The notes beneath the pieces are model-generated. The model was not told the DNA's origin. It worked only from the letters and a program-made list of their open reading frames with translations, and ran no database searches. 64,000 bases of DNA, taken from Azospirillum ramasamyi. GTDB lineage: Bacteria; Pseudomonadota; Alphaproteobacteria; Azospirillales; Azospirillaceae. This document shows positions 32,893 through 42,426 of this stretch, one piece after another. Where the stretch lies: contig NZ_CP029830.1 of assembly GCF_003233655.1 (NCBI RefSeq), positions 670,501 through 734,500 of the forward strand. Direction: 5' to 3'. Made by a program: the position numbers and the translations under genes. How positions within the stretch are numbered: the stretch's first letter is position 1; each line of letters begins with the position of its first letter.

Positions 32893-33252
32893 TCAGGCGG
32901 TGGACTTGGCCTTTTCCGTGAACTGGTCATAGGCCTCCAGCGCCTGGGCCGCATACATGACGGAGGGGCCGGCGCCCATGTAGACGGCCATGCCCATGGT
33001 CTCCATCACCTCCTCGCGGGTGGCGCCCTGTTTCACCGCGGCCTCGGCATGGAAGCCGACGCAGCCGTCGCAGCGGATGGCGACGGCGATGGCCAGGGCG
33101 ATCAGTTCCTTGGTCTTGGTGTCGAGCGCGTCTGCCTTCAGCGCGGCCTGGGCGATGCCGGAAAAGGCCCTCATCACCTCCGGCGCGCCGCCGCGCAGTT
33201 CGCGGATGGCGCCGGACAGCTCGCCGGTCATATCCGGCCAGTCCTTGTGCAT
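32893..33252 (-). CDS. AhpD-like/carboxymuconolactone decarboxylase family protein
   Basis: A 119-residue CMD-family protein. The motif CDGCVGFH (C-x-x-C-x-x-x-H) near residue 60 is that of AhpD-like alkylhydroperoxidases, with the Glu in TKELIALAIAVAIRC upstream. These form small disulfide-active homo-oligomers that reduce peroxides. Convergent with the lipoprotein gene and 28 bases downstream of the small membrane gene at 33281. Confidence 0.9.
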   Translation of the reverse strand: MHKDWPDMTGELSGAIRELRGGAPEVMRAFSGIAQAALKADALDTKTKELIALAIAVAIRCDGCVGFHAEAAVKQGATREEVMETMGMAVYMGAGPSVMYAAQALEAYDQFTEKAKSTA

Positions 33253-33280
33253 GATCGTTGTCCTTTGACGAGAGCGGAAA

Positions 33281-33421
33281 TCAGGTGAAGGCGGCCTGCG
33301 GCATGTTCGCGCCGACGAAGGCGGGTGGCCGCAGCCACGCCATGCTGTGAGGATGCGACAGCACGAGGCCTGCCAGGATGACGATTCCGGCGAAGGCCAT
33401 GACGATGCGGTCGATGTTCAT
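33281..33421 (-). CDS. Short DUF2892-like membrane protein, truncated
   Basis: A 46-residue protein starting MNIDRIVMAFAGIVILAGLV, the standard beginning of DUF2892 inner-membrane proteins (YgaP C-terminal type). The family normally continues after AAFT with a GFCP cysteine segment and a second helix end; here a TGA stops it at exactly that point. GGGAG precedes the ATG. It lies upstream of the AhpD-like gene on the same strand. It may be a recent nonsense or frameshift truncation. Confidence 0.65.
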   Translation of the reverse strand: MNIDRIVMAFAGIVILAGLVLSHPHSMAWLRPPAFVGANMPQAAFT

Positions 33422-33723
33422 GTGTCCACTCCCAGGAGGGCCCGGCCTCATGGGGCCGTACATGACACCGGCCTTGCCGCGGCCCGGCTCGTTGCCAGAC
33501 TCGTTGATTGCACCGCCGGGCACGAAAAATCCGCAACCCGGCGTAACCCCGGCGGGCCGGCGTTGTTTCATGATCTGAACTTATAGGCTCTATCGCGAAT
33601 TGGGGGCTGATCGTCCGGCCGGCGCGATCCAGCTTGTGTGGATGCGCGTTGGCGGAAGCGAAGCGGGGCGGACCTTTTTCGCGGCCGACGGGCATGGCTT
33701 TGACGACAGGAGGGAAGCACGCG
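33422..33723. other. Divergent intergenic region
   Basis: Contains the promoters of the DUF2892 gene (minus) and of the aldehyde oxidoreductase operon (plus). No box could be assigned. The operon's ribosome site AGGAGGG is at 33709-33715. Confidence 0.45.
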
Positions 33724-34380
33724 ATGCACCAGCCCGGCGACCTGGACGTAACACGGCGCGGAGTCCTGATGGGAACCGCGGCGACCATCGCGCTGACGGC
33801 GGGAAGCTTCCCGGTGCCGGCCGAAGCGGCCATCGGCGACGCCGCCCCGCAACAGACGCCGGCACCCGTCACCTCGACCGTGTCCTTCACGGTGAACGGC
33901 CGCAGCCATGACCTGACGCTGGACACCCGCACCACCCTGCTCGACGCGCTGCGCGAAAATCTGCAGGTGACCGGCCCGAAGAAGGGCTGCGACCACGGGC
34001 AATGCGGCGCCTGCACCGTTCTGCTCGACGGGAGGCGGATCAACTCCTGCCTGTCGCTGGCGGTGATGCACCAGGGCGACAGCATCACGACCATCGAAGG
34101 GCTGGGCCTGCCCGACCGGATGCATCCGATGCAGGCCGCCTTCGTGAAGCATGACGGCTATCAGTGCGGCTATTGCACGCCCGGCCAGATCTGTTCGGCC
34201 GTCGCCGTGCTGAAGGAGATCGAGGCCGGCATCCCCAGCCATGTCAGCGCCGACCTGATGGCGGCGCCGAGGCTGACCGCCGACGAGCTGCGCGAGCGGA
34301 TGAGCGGCAACATCTGCCGTTGCGGCGCCTATTCCAACATCGTGGACGCGATCACCGAGGTCGCCGGGAGGGAGGCATGA
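33724..34380 (+). CDS. paoA: Aldehyde oxidoreductase iron-sulfur subunit
   Basis: A 218-residue 2Fe-2S subunit of a xanthine-oxidase-family enzyme, like PaoA (YagT). A twin-arginine leader ([16 protein letters not shown]) indicates Tat export with the complex. The plant-type ferredoxin cluster is [15 protein letters not shown] plus a Cys at INSC; the second cluster is QCGYCTPGQ and GNICRCGAY. The start was chosen for AGGAGGG upstream. First of three overlapping genes; the stop overlaps the next start (ATGA). Confidence 0.93.
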   Translation: MHQPGDLDVTRRGVLMGTAATIALTAGSFPVPAEAAIGDAAPQQTPAPVTSTVSFTVNGRSHDLTLDTRTTLLDALRENLQVTGPKKGCDHGQCGACTVLLDGRRINSCLSLAVMHQGDSITTIEGLGLPDRMHPMQAAFVKHDGYQCGYCTPGQICSAVAVLKEIEAGIPSHVSADLMAAPRLTADELRERMSGNICRCGAYSNIVDAITEVAGREA

Positions 34381-35327
34381 GGCCCTTCAGCTACGAACGC
34401 GCCGGCAGCCCGGCCGAAGCCGCCGCCGCCGCCGCCCGCACCCCCGGCGCCAAGTTCATCGCCGGCGGCACCAACCTGCTCGACCTGATGAAGCTGGAGA
34501 TCGAGACGCCGGTCCATCTGATCGACGTCAACGGCCTGTCGCTGGACAAGGTGGAGCCGACCCCGGACGGGGGGCTGCGCGTCGGCGCGCTGGTGCGCAA
34601 CACCGACCTCGCCGCCGACGAACGGGTGCGGCGCGATTACGGGGTTCTGTCGCGGGCGCTGCTCGCCGGGGCTTCGGGCCAGCTGCGCAACAAGGCGACC
34701 ACCGCGGGCAACCTGCTTCAGCGCACCCGCTGCCCCTATTTCTACGACACCGCCCAGCCCTGCAACAAACGGCGGCCCGGCAGCGGATGCGCCGCCATCG
34801 GCGGTTACAGCCGCCAGCTTGCGGTGATCGGCGGCAGCGAAGCCTGCATCGCCACCCACCCCAGCGACATGGCGGTGGCGATGCGCGTGCTGGACGCCGC
34901 CGTGGAGACGGTGCGGCCGGACGGCGCCGCCCGCAGCATCCCGATCGCCGAGTTCCACCGCCTGCCCGGCGACACCCCGCACATCGAAACCGTGCTGGAG
35001 CCGGGCGAGCTGATCACCGCGGTGACCCTGCCGCGCCCGGTCGGCGGCACGCACATCTATCGCAAGGTGCGCGACCGCGCCTCCTACGCCTTCGCGCTGG
35101 TGGCCGTCGCGGCGGTGGTTCAGCCGGACGGCAACGGGCGGGTGGCGCTGGGCGGCGTCGCGCACAAGCCGTGGCGCGTCGAGGCGGCGGAGGCCGAAAT
35201 GCCCAAGGGGGCCAAGGCCGTCACGGCGCAACTGCTGGACGGCGCCAAGCCGACGCCGGAGAACGCCTTCAAGCTGCCGCTGGTCGAGCGAACGCTCGGC
35301 TCCGTCCTGGCCGAAGCGAAAGGCTGA
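34377..35327 (+). CDS. paoB: Aldehyde oxidoreductase FAD-binding subunit
   Basis: A 316-residue FAD subunit of the PaoABC-type enzyme. FAD-binding marks: [15 protein letters not shown] (about residue 28) and [20 protein letters not shown]. The cysteine cluster [20 protein letters not shown] (about residues 123-142) corresponds to the additional 4Fe-4S cluster of PaoB. CO dehydrogenase-type C-terminal domain. Translationally coupled to paoA; paoC follows 3 bases later. Confidence 0.93.
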   Translation: MRPFSYERAGSPAEAAAAAARTPGAKFIAGGTNLLDLMKLEIETPVHLIDVNGLSLDKVEPTPDGGLRVGALVRNTDLAADERVRRDYGVLSRALLAGASGQLRNKATTAGNLLQRTRCPYFYDTAQPCNKRRPGSGCAAIGGYSRQLAVIGGSEACIATHPSDMAVAMRVLDAAVETVRPDGAARSIPIAEFHRLPGDTPHIETVLEPGELITAVTLPRPVGGTHIYRKVRDRASYAFALVAVAAVVQPDGNGRVALGGVAHKPWRVEAAEAEMPKGAKAVTAQLLDGAKPTPENAFKLPLVERTLGSVLAEAKG

Positions 35328-35330
35328 GCC

Positions 35331-37532
35331 ATGAAGTTCGACACCCCCGCCGCCACCAACCCGATCGACCAGCTGAAGGTCGTCGGCAAGCCGACCAGCC
35401 GCATCGACGGGCCGCTGAAGACCACCGGAACGGCGCCCTACGCCTATGAACGCCACGACGTGGTGCCGAACCAGGCCTATGGCTATGCCGTCGGCGCCGG
35501 CATCGCCAAGGGCCGCATCGCGTCCCTGTCGGTGGACGAGGCGAAGGCCGCGCCGGGCGTGCTCGCCGTCGTCACCCATGAGACCGCGGGCAAGCTCGGC
35601 AAGGGCAAGCGCAACGTCGCTCCGCTTCTGGCCGGGCCGGAGATCGACCATTACCATCAGGCCGTGGCCCTGGTCGTCGCCGAGAGCTTCGAGCAGGCGC
35701 GCGCCGCGGCGAACCTCGTCCGCGTCGAGTACCGGAAGGCCGACGGCGCCTTCGATCTCGCCCGCGCCAGGGACGCCATGGGCGATGGGGAGGAGCACAG
35801 GAAGGAGGACTCCGTCGTCGGCGACTTCGCCGCCGCCTTCGCCGCCGCGCCGGTCAAGCTGGACGAAACCTACAGCACGCCCGACCAGACCCACGCGATG
35901 ATGGAGCCGCATGCCAGCATCGCCGCCTGGCAGGGCGACCGGCTGACGGTGTGGACCTCCAACCAGATGATCGACTGGGCGGCGACCGATCTGGCCGCGA
36001 CGCTGGAGATGCCGAAGGAGAAGGTCCGCGTGATCTCCCCCTTCGTCGGCGGCGGCTTCGGCGGCAAGCTGTTCCTGCGTGCCGACACGCTGCTGGCGGC
36101 CCTGGGGGCGCAGGCGGCCGGGCGGCCGGTCAAGGTGGCGCTGCCGCGGCCGATGATGGCGAACAACACCACCCACCGGCCGGCGACGATCCAGCGGGTG
36201 CGCATCGGCGCCACCCCCGACGGCAGGATCACCGCCATCGCCCATGAAAGCTGGTCCGGCAACCTGCCCGACGGCAAGCCGGAGACGGCGACCGACCAGA
36301 CGCGCCTGCTCTATGCCGGGGCGAACCGGCTGAGCGGGACGCGGCTCGCCCATCTCGACCTGCCGGAAGGCAACGCCATGCGGGCGCCGGGCGAGGCGCC
36401 GGGCCTGATGGTGCTGGAGATCGCCATGGACGAGATGGCGGAGCGGCTGAAGATCGATCCCGTCGAGTTCCGCATCCTCAACGACACCCAGGTCGACCCG
36501 GAAAAGCCGGAGCGGCCCTTTTCCCAGCGCCAGCTGGTGCAATGCCTGCGCACCGGCGCCGAGCGCTTCGGCTGGAGCAAGCGCAGCGTCGAGCCGGGGC
36601 GGGTGCGCGACGGGCGCTGGCTGGTCGGCGTCGGCATGGCCGCGGCCTTCCGCAACAACCTGCTGACCAAATCGGCGGCGCGGGTGCGGCTGGACAAGCG
36701 GGGCGTGGTGACGGTCGAAACCGACATGACCGACATCGGCACCGGCAGCTACACCATCATCGCCCAGACCGCGGCGGAGATGATGGGCGTCGGGCTGGAC
36801 AAGGTCGTGGTGCGGCTCGGAGATTCCGGCTTTCCGGCATCGGCCGGGTCGGGCGGGCAGTGGGGCGCCAACAACTCCACCGCCGGCGTCTATGCCGCCT
36901 GCGTGAAGCTGCGCGAGGCGGTGGCGCAGAAGCTGGGCTTCAATTCGGCGGACGCGCAGTTCGCGGATGGGCAGGTGCTGTCGGGCAACCGCAGCGCGCC
37001 GCTGGCCCAGGCGGCCGGCGGCGGCGAACTGGCGGCGGAGGACGCCATCGAATATGGCGACCTCGACAAGAAGGCCCAGCAATCGACCTTCGGCGCGCAT
37101 TTCGTCGAGGTCGGCGTCGATGCCGCGACGGCGGAAATCCGCGTGCGGCGGATGCTGGCCGTCTGCGCGGCGGGCCGCATCCTGAACCCGCTGTCGGCGC
37201 GCAGCCAGGTGATCGGCGCGATGACCATGGGGGTGGGGGCGGCGCTGATGGAGGAGCTGGCGGTGGACACCCGCGGCGGCTTCTTCGTCAACCACGACCT
37301 CGCAGCCTACGAGGTGCCGGTCCATGCCGACATCCCGCACCAGGAGGTGATCTTCCTGGACGAGACCGACCCGATGTCGTCGCCGATGAAGGCGAAGGGG
37401 GTCGGCGAGCTGGGGCTGTGCGGCGTCGGCGCCGCCATCGCCAACGCCGTCTACAACGCCACGGGCGTGCGCGTGCGCGACTATCCCATCACGTTGGACA
37501 AGCTGATCGACCGCATGCCCCCTATGGGGTGA
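35331..37532 (+). CDS. paoC: Aldehyde oxidoreductase molybdenum-binding subunit
   Basis: A 733-residue catalytic subunit carrying molybdopterin cytosine dinucleotide; oxidises aldehydes (aromatic aldehydes in the E. coli enzyme) to acids. Seen: KVVGKPTSRIDGPLKTTGTA at the N-terminus, VGGGFGGKLFLRAD, NAMRAPGEAPGLMVLEIAMDEM, TDIGTGSYTIIAQTAAEMMG, and the catalytic glutamate region MKAKGVGELGLCG. Length as for PaoC. No maturation factor (PaoD/XdhC type) follows, so one must be supplied from elsewhere. It may feed acids to the neighbouring CoA-ligase or TRAP pathways. Confidence 0.94.
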   Translation: MKFDTPAATNPIDQLKVVGKPTSRIDGPLKTTGTAPYAYERHDVVPNQAYGYAVGAGIAKGRIASLSVDEAKAAPGVLAVVTHETAGKLGKGKRNVAPLLAGPEIDHYHQAVALVVAESFEQARAAANLVRVEYRKADGAFDLARARDAMGDGEEHRKEDSVVGDFAAAFAAAPVKLDETYSTPDQTHAMMEPHASIAAWQGDRLTVWTSNQMIDWAATDLAATLEMPKEKVRVISPFVGGGFGGKLFLRADTLLAALGAQAAGRPVKVALPRPMMANNTTHRPATIQRVRIGATPDGRITAIAHESWSGNLPDGKPETATDQTRLLYAGANRLSGTRLAHLDLPEGNAMRAPGEAPGLMVLEIAMDEMAERLKIDPVEFRILNDTQVDPEKPERPFSQRQLVQCLRTGAERFGWSKRSVEPGRVRDGRWLVGVGMAAAFRNNLLTKSAARVRLDKRGVVTVETDMTDIGTGSYTIIAQTAAEMMGVGLDKVVVRLGDSGFPASAGSGGQWGANNSTAGVYAACVKLREAVAQKLGFNSADAQFADGQVLSGNRSAPLAQAAGGGELAAEDAIEYGDLDKKAQQSTFGAHFVEVGVDAATAEIRVRRMLAVCAAGRILNPLSARSQVIGAMTMGVGAALMEELAVDTRGGFFVNHDLAAYEVPVHADIPHQEVIFLDETDPMSSPMKAKGVGELGLCGVGAAIANAVYNATGVRVRDYPITLDKLIDRMPPMG

Positions 37533-37538
37533 CGGCCC

Positions 37539-37556
37539 CCCGCCCCTCGCGGCGGG
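37539..37556. terminator. Hairpin between convergent paoC and lysR genes
   Basis: CCCGCC-CCTCGC-GGCGGG, 7 bases after the paoC stop. Short stem without T-run; a plausible bidirectional stop. Confidence 0.35.
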
Positions 37557-37586
37557 AGGTTCGGCGGCCCGGCCCGCCCTCCGGGG

Positions 37587-38561
37587 TCAGTCCCCGGCGG
37601 CGGGCGTTCCGAGCGAGTCGAGATACTGCTCCTCCCACTGGCGGCCGGCGTCCAGTTCGCCGAACAGCCATTGGCGGAACAGCCTGATCTTCGGCAGGTC
37701 GGCGGTCGATTTCAGCGTGACGAAGCCATGCCCCTGCGCCCGCAGGCCGCGGGTGGGGAAGGGGACGACCAGCTGGCCGGACTGAAGCTCCTGCCGGGCG
37801 AGAAGCAGGCTGTCCAGGCACACCCCCATGCCGTTCACCGCCGCGTTGATCGCCATGAAGGAGCGGTCGAAGCGCAGGCCGCGGTCCATGTCCAGCTGCA
37901 CGCCGCGATGTTTGCGCGCCCAGTCGCGCCAGCCCACGATGTTGATCTCCGAATGGATCAGGATGTGGCGGCTGAGATCCTTCGGCTCGCGGATCGGGAT
38001 CAGCCCGTTCGCCAGTGCCGGCGAGCACATCGGTACGATGACGTCCTCCGGGAACTGCTCCAGCATGCAGCCGGCCGGCGGCGGGCCGGGGTTGTAGCGA
38101 ATGTCCACGTCCACCGCGCCCGCCGTGAGGTCGATGGGCGAGACCGAGGCCCGCAGCCGGATGTCGATGGCGGGATGCAGGGCCTTCACCCGGTTCAGCC
38201 GCGGCATCAGCCATTGCGTGGCGAAGCTGGGCATCGAGCGGACGGTGAGGATCTCGGTGCCGCTGTTGGATGTGGTGACGTTGCGGATGGCGGTCTCCAT
38301 CCGGGCGAAGGCGCCGATGATCTCGGTGGCGAAACTGCGCCCGGCATCGGTCAACGCAACCGAACGGTGCACCCGATGAAACAGCGGCAAGCCAAGCTGT
38401 TCCTCCAGGATTTTCACCTGGTGGCTGATCGCCGACGGCGTCAGCCCGAGATCCTCCGCCGCAGTCGCGAAGGAACCCAGCCGCGCGGCAGCCTCGAACG
38501 CTTGCAAAGCCTTGATTGAAACCCGTTTCCGCATCGCGCCATTCAGATGAATTTGTTTCAT
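37587..38561 (-). CDS. LysR-family regulator (GcvA-like subgroup)
   Basis: A 324-residue LysR-type regulator. N-terminal HTH: ALQAFEAAARLGSFATAAED followed by LGLTPSAISHQVKILEEQLG; a type-2 periplasmic-binding fold follows. The WRDWARKHRG segment and general layout match GcvA-like members. Two starts are possible, 38561 and 38534 (MRKRVSIKAL); neither has a good ribosome site. It is divergent from the SDR-transketolase-TRAP operon, the normal arrangement for its activator, with a T-N11-A palindrome in between. Confidence 0.9.
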   Translation of the reverse strand: MKQIHLNGAMRKRVSIKALQAFEAAARLGSFATAAEDLGLTPSAISHQVKILEEQLGLPLFHRVHRSVALTDAGRSFATEIIGAFARMETAIRNVTTSNSGTEILTVRSMPSFATQWLMPRLNRVKALHPAIDIRLRASVSPIDLTAGAVDVDIRYNPGPPPAGCMLEQFPEDVIVPMCSPALANGLIPIREPKDLSRHILIHSEINIVGWRDWARKHRGVQLDMDRGLRFDRSFMAINAAVNGMGVCLDSLLLARQELQSGQLVVPFPTRGLRAQGHGFVTLKSTADLPKIRLFRQWLFGELDAGRQWEEQYLDSLGTPAAGD

Positions 38562-38575
38562 CGATGAGCAATCTT

Positions 38576-38590
38576 ATTCGTTTGTCGAAT
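38576..38590. promoter_or_regulatory. LysR-type operator (T-N11-A)
   Basis: ATTCG-TTTGT-CGAAT, a perfect 5-base inverted repeat containing T-N11-A, 15 bases upstream of the lysR start and about 150 bases before the SDR start. Likely recognition site for LysR autoregulation and activation. Confidence 0.55.
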
Positions 38591-38742
38591 TCATCTCAAG
38601 CCCATAGGATCACTTCAATCATCGGCTGGACGAATCATCTGCCGGCCGCAGCGAAATCACCACAACCGAGCGAAACCTGCGCTCCGTCGCGGCATCCACA
38701 GGGCCGCCACGGCGGAGCCTGCTTCGATAAAAGGGAGCGAGC

Positions 38743-39492
38743 ATGCTGCTGTCCAACAAGGTCTGCGTGATCACCGGCGCGGCGTCGCGCCGCGGCATCG
38801 GCCGGGCGACCGCGAGGCTTTTCGCGCTGCATGGCGGGCGCGCGATCATCCTGGACCTCGACGGCGCGCAGGCGGCCGAAGCCGCCGCCGAACTGGGCGA
38901 GGCGCATCGCGGCTTCGCCTGCGACGTGACCGACCGGGACGCCTGCTTCGCCGCCGCCAACCGCGTGGTGGAGGAGTTCGGCCGCATCGACGTGCTGGTC
39001 AACAACGCCGGCATCACCCAGCCGCTGAAGTTCATGGACATCGGCCCGAAGAACTACGAGGCGGTGACCGACGTCAGCCTGCGCGGCACGCTGTACATGA
39101 GCCAGGCGGTCGTTCCCCACATGCGCGAGCGCAAGTCCGGCTCCATCGTCTGCATTTCGTCCGTCTCGGCGCAGCGCGGCGGCGGCATCTTCGGCGGCCC
39201 GCACTACAGCGCGGCCAAGGCCGGCGTGCTGGGTCTCGCCAAGGCGATGGCGCGCGAACTGGGGTCGGACAATGTCCGCGTCAATTCGGTGACGCCCGGC
39301 CTGATCCAGACCGACATCACCGGCGGCAAGCTGACCGACGAGCTGCGGGCGGAAATCCTGAAGGGCATCCCGCTGAACCGCCTGGGCGACGCCGAGGATG
39401 TGGCCCGCTCCTGCCTGTTCCTGGCCTCGGAGCTGTCCTCCTACATCACCGGCGCCACGCTCGACGTCAACGGCGGCATGCTGATCCACTGA
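38743..39492 (+). CDS. Short-chain dehydrogenase/reductase
   Basis: A 249-residue classical SDR. NAD(P) motif CVITGAASRRGIGRATA (the T-G-x3-G-x-G box with two extra Arg), NNAG at LVNNAGITQ, catalytic Ser in CISSVSAQR, and Tyr/Lys in PHYSAAKAG. The C-terminus GATLDVNGGMLIH is typical of FabG-like sugar or polyol dehydrogenases. GGGAG precedes the ATG. First gene of the operon; it probably oxidises the imported polyol, sugar or sugar acid before the transketolase step. Confidence 0.92.
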   Translation: MLLSNKVCVITGAASRRGIGRATARLFALHGGRAIILDLDGAQAAEAAAELGEAHRGFACDVTDRDACFAAANRVVEEFGRIDVLVNNAGITQPLKFMDIGPKNYEAVTDVSLRGTLYMSQAVVPHMRERKSGSIVCISSVSAQRGGGIFGGPHYSAAKAGVLGLAKAMARELGSDNVRVNSVTPGLIQTDITGGKLTDELRAEILKGIPLNRLGDAEDVARSCLFLASELSSYITGATLDVNGGMLIH

Positions 39493-39517
39493 TCCCGAAA
39501 TGCTGGAGACACCCCCC

Positions 39518-40375
39518 GTGGACATCGCACTCGACACCACCCCGCTGGGGCACAATGTGCCGCTGGCCGAACGCGCCTACCGCATCCGCCGCAACGCCCT
39601 GCTGATGGGCGAGGTGCAGGGGCAGGGCTATATCGGCCAGGCCCTCGACATCGCCGACGTTCTGGCGGTCTCCTACTTCCACGCCATGACCTACCGGGCG
39701 GAAGACCCGCACTGGGAGGGGCGCGACCGCTTCCTGCTGTCCAACGGCCATTACGCCATCGCGCTCTACGCGGCATTGATCGAGGCCGGCATCATCCCGG
39801 CGGAGGAGCTGGAGACCTACGGCAGCGACGACAGCCGCCTGCCGATGTCGGGCATGGCCAGCTACACGCCGGGCATGGAGATGTCGGGCGGCTCGCTCGG
39901 CCTCGGCCTCGGCATCGCGGTCGGCATCGGGCTGGGCCTGAAGCGCAAGAACTCCGCCAGCCGCGTCTACACCCTGTTCTCCGACGGCGAACTGGACGAG
40001 GGGTCGGTGTGGGAGGCCATCATGTCGGCCGCCCATTACAAGCTCGACAACCTGATCGCCATCGTCGACGTCAACAACCAGCAGGCCGACGGCCCGTCCA
40101 CCCAGGTGATGGCCTTCGAGCCGCTGGTGGACAAGCTGGAAGCCTTCGGCTGGTTCGTCCAGCGGGTGGACGGCAACGACATGGACGCCGTGGTGGCCGC
40201 CTTCGACGCCGCCAAGTCGCACCCCGAGGCCAAGCCGCGGATGATCGTCTGCGACACCAAGATGGGCAAGGGCGTGCCCTTCCTCGAAGCCCGCGAAAAG
40301 AACCACTTCATCCGCGTCGACGCGCACGAATGGCAGCTGGCGCTGGACGCGCTCGACGCCGGGAGGACCGCATGA
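39518..40375 (+). CDS. Transketolase, N-terminal (TPP) subunit
   Basis: A 285-residue protein equal to the N-terminal half of transketolase. TPP/Mg motif: FSDGELDEGSVWEA to DVNNQQADG (GDG-N type, about residues 153-200). FLLSNGHYAIALYA near 75 and SGGSLGLGLGIAVGIGL near 130 are family marks. The GTG at 39518 has GGAG at optimum spacing; an ATG at 39500 is in frame without a site. The stop overlaps the start of the C-terminal half. Split transketolases of this kind act in special sugar pathways, for example apulose-4-phosphate transketolase. Confidence 0.9.
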   Translation: MDIALDTTPLGHNVPLAERAYRIRRNALLMGEVQGQGYIGQALDIADVLAVSYFHAMTYRAEDPHWEGRDRFLLSNGHYAIALYAALIEAGIIPAEELETYGSDDSRLPMSGMASYTPGMEMSGGSLGLGLGIAVGIGLGLKRKNSASRVYTLFSDGELDEGSVWEAIMSAAHYKLDNLIAIVDVNNQQADGPSTQVMAFEPLVDKLEAFGWFVQRVDGNDMDAVVAAFDAAKSHPEAKPRMIVCDTKMGKGVPFLEAREKNHFIRVDAHEWQLALDALDAGRTA

Positions 40376-41376
40376 GCACCGCTGCAAACACCACCGCAAA
40401 GCCGCGCCTGAAGACCTCCGCCATGATCGCCTCGATCGCGGCGGAAGGGCAGCGGACCAAGCCGGCCCCCTTCGGCCATGCGCTGGTCGAGCTGGCGAAG
40501 CAGCGGCCGGAGATCGTCGGCATGACCGCCGATCTCGCCAAATACACCGACCTGCACATCTTCGCCCAGGCCTATCCCGACCGCTTCTATCAGATGGGCA
40601 TGGCCGAACAGCTGCTGATGGGTGCGGCGTCGGGCATGGCGCATGAGGGCATGATGCCCTTCGTCACCACCTACGCCGTCTTCGCCTCGCGCCGGGCCTA
40701 CGATTTCGTCCACCAGACGATCGCGGAGGAGAACCGCAACGTCAAGATCGCCTGCGCCCTGCCGGGCCTGACGTCCGGCTACGGCCCCAGCCATCAGGCG
40801 GCGGAGGATCTGGCGCTGATGCGCGCCATGCCGAACATGGTGGTGATCGACCCCTGCGACGCCCACGAGATCGAGCAGGCGGTGCCGGCCATGGCCGCGC
40901 ATAACGGTCCGGTCTACATGCGGCTGCTGCGCGGCAACGTTCCGCTGGTGCTGGACGAGTACGACTACAAGTTCGAACTCGGCAAGGCCAAGCTGCTGCG
41001 CGACGGCGCCGAGGTTCTGGTGATCTCCTCCGGCATCATGACGATGCGGGCGCTGGAGGTGGCGCAGCGGCTGGAGGCCGACAAGGTCGGCGTCGCGGTG
41101 CTGCACGTCCCCACCATCAAGCCGCTCGATACCGAGACCATCCTGCGCGAAGCGGCGCGGACCGGCCGCATGGTGGTGGTGGCGGAAAACCACACCGTCA
41201 TCGGCGGGCTGGGCGAGGCGGTGGCCGGCACCCTGCTGCGCGCCGGCGTGGCCCCGGTCTTCCGTCAGATCGGTCTGCCCGACGAATTCCTGAAGGCCGG
41301 CGCCCTGCCGACCCTGCACGACCTCTATGGCATTTCCACCGACGCCATGGTGGCCAGCATCAAGGGCTGGCTCTAA
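40372..41376 (+). CDS. Transketolase, C-terminal subunit
   Basis: A 334-residue partner carrying the pyrimidine-binding and C-terminal transketolase domains. The conserved Glu that activates TPP lies in FYQMGMAEQLLMGAASGMAH; also ALPGLTSGYGPSHQAAEDLA and VVAENHTVIGGLGEAVA. GGGAGG upstream and an ATGA overlap with the N-terminal subunit indicate a stoichiometric complex. Specificity cannot be read out by eye. Confidence 0.9.
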   Translation: MSTAANTTAKPRLKTSAMIASIAAEGQRTKPAPFGHALVELAKQRPEIVGMTADLAKYTDLHIFAQAYPDRFYQMGMAEQLLMGAASGMAHEGMMPFVTTYAVFASRRAYDFVHQTIAEENRNVKIACALPGLTSGYGPSHQAAEDLALMRAMPNMVVIDPCDAHEIEQAVPAMAAHNGPVYMRLLRGNVPLVLDEYDYKFELGKAKLLRDGAEVLVISSGIMTMRALEVAQRLEADKVGVAVLHVPTIKPLDTETILREAARTGRMVVVAENHTVIGGLGEAVAGTLLRAGVAPVFRQIGLPDEFLKAGALPTLHDLYGISTDAMVASIKGWL

Positions 41377-41442
41377 GACGAACGTTCATCCGACCTGATC
41401 ACGCCTGATCAACCAACAAACGTCCATAGGGAGAGGAATCCG

Positions 41443-42426
41443 ATGAAGAAGCTGCTCTTGTCGCTGATGGTGGGAACCGCCCTGGTCGCATCGCCCGCCG
41501 CCTGGGCCCAGCAGGTCCTGCGTCTGGCCCACAACGCGGCTCCCGGCAACCCGAAGGCGGAAGCCTCGCTGAAGTTCGCGGAACTCGTCGCCCAGAAGAC
41601 GGACGGACGGGTGAAGGTCGAGGTCGGCGGCAGCGCCCAGTACGGCGACGACGTGGAGGCGCTGACCAGCATGCGCCTGGGCACGCTGGCCTTCAGCGCC
41701 AATTCGCAGGGCACCACCTCCGGCGTCGTGCCGGAATATGCCGTGCTGGGCCTGCCTTTCCTGTTCCAGTCGCTGCCGCAGGCCTGGAAGGTGCTGGACG
41801 GCCCGGTGGCGAAGAAGCTGGACGATGCGTCGAAGACCAAGGGTCTGGTGCTGCTGGCGATGTGGGACAACGGCATCCGCCACACCTCCAACAATGTCCA
41901 CCCGATCGCCAAGCCGGAGGATCTGGCGGGCGTGAAGATCCGCACCCCGCCGGATCCGATGACCGTGGACATCTTCAAGGCGCTGGGCGCCAACCCGACG
42001 CCGCTGGCCTTCTCCGAACTCTACATCGCGCTCCAGCAGGGCGTGGTCGACGGGCAGGAGAACCCGCTGATGAACATCCACTCCTCCAAGCTCTTCGAGG
42101 TGCAGAAATACATCTCGCTGACCGGCCACAAGTATGAGGCGACGCCGCTGCTGGCCAGCAAGATGGTGTTCGACACCCTGTCGAAGGCCGACCAGAAGGC
42201 GGTGCTGGAGGCGGCGGCGGAGGCCGGCAAGCTGAACCGCGAGATGTCCGCCAAGGCCGACCAGGAGCTGCGGTCGAAGATGGAGGACGCGGGCGTCAAG
42301 TTCAACACGGTCGATCCGGCGCCCTTCGTCGCCAAGACCAAGCCGGTCTACGACAAGTGGGAGAAGCAGTTCCCCGAGCTGGTGGCGCTGGTCCGCAAGG
42401 AGGCTGCGGCCGGGGCTGCGCCGTGA
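41443..42426 (+). CDS. dctP: TRAP transporter solute-binding protein (DctP family)
   Basis: A 327-residue periplasmic binding protein. Sec signal MKKLLLSLMVGTALVASPAA ending AWA-Q. The mature part begins QVLRLAHNAAPGNPKAEASL, with the anion-binding arginine in AGVKIRTPPDPMTVDIFKAL (about residue 168), and ALQQGVVDGQENPLMNI. This places it among DctP proteins binding carboxylates or sugar acids. First of dctPQM; the stop overlaps the dctQ start. Confidence 0.93.
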   Translation: MKKLLLSLMVGTALVASPAAWAQQVLRLAHNAAPGNPKAEASLKFAELVAQKTDGRVKVEVGGSAQYGDDVEALTSMRLGTLAFSANSQGTTSGVVPEYAVLGLPFLFQSLPQAWKVLDGPVAKKLDDASKTKGLVLLAMWDNGIRHTSNNVHPIAKPEDLAGVKIRTPPDPMTVDIFKALGANPTPLAFSELYIALQQGVVDGQENPLMNIHSSKLFEVQKYISLTGHKYEATPLLASKMVFDTLSKADQKAVLEAAAEAGKLNREMSAKADQELRSKMEDAGVKFNTVDPAPFVAKTKPVYDKWEKQFPELVALVRKEAAAGAAP

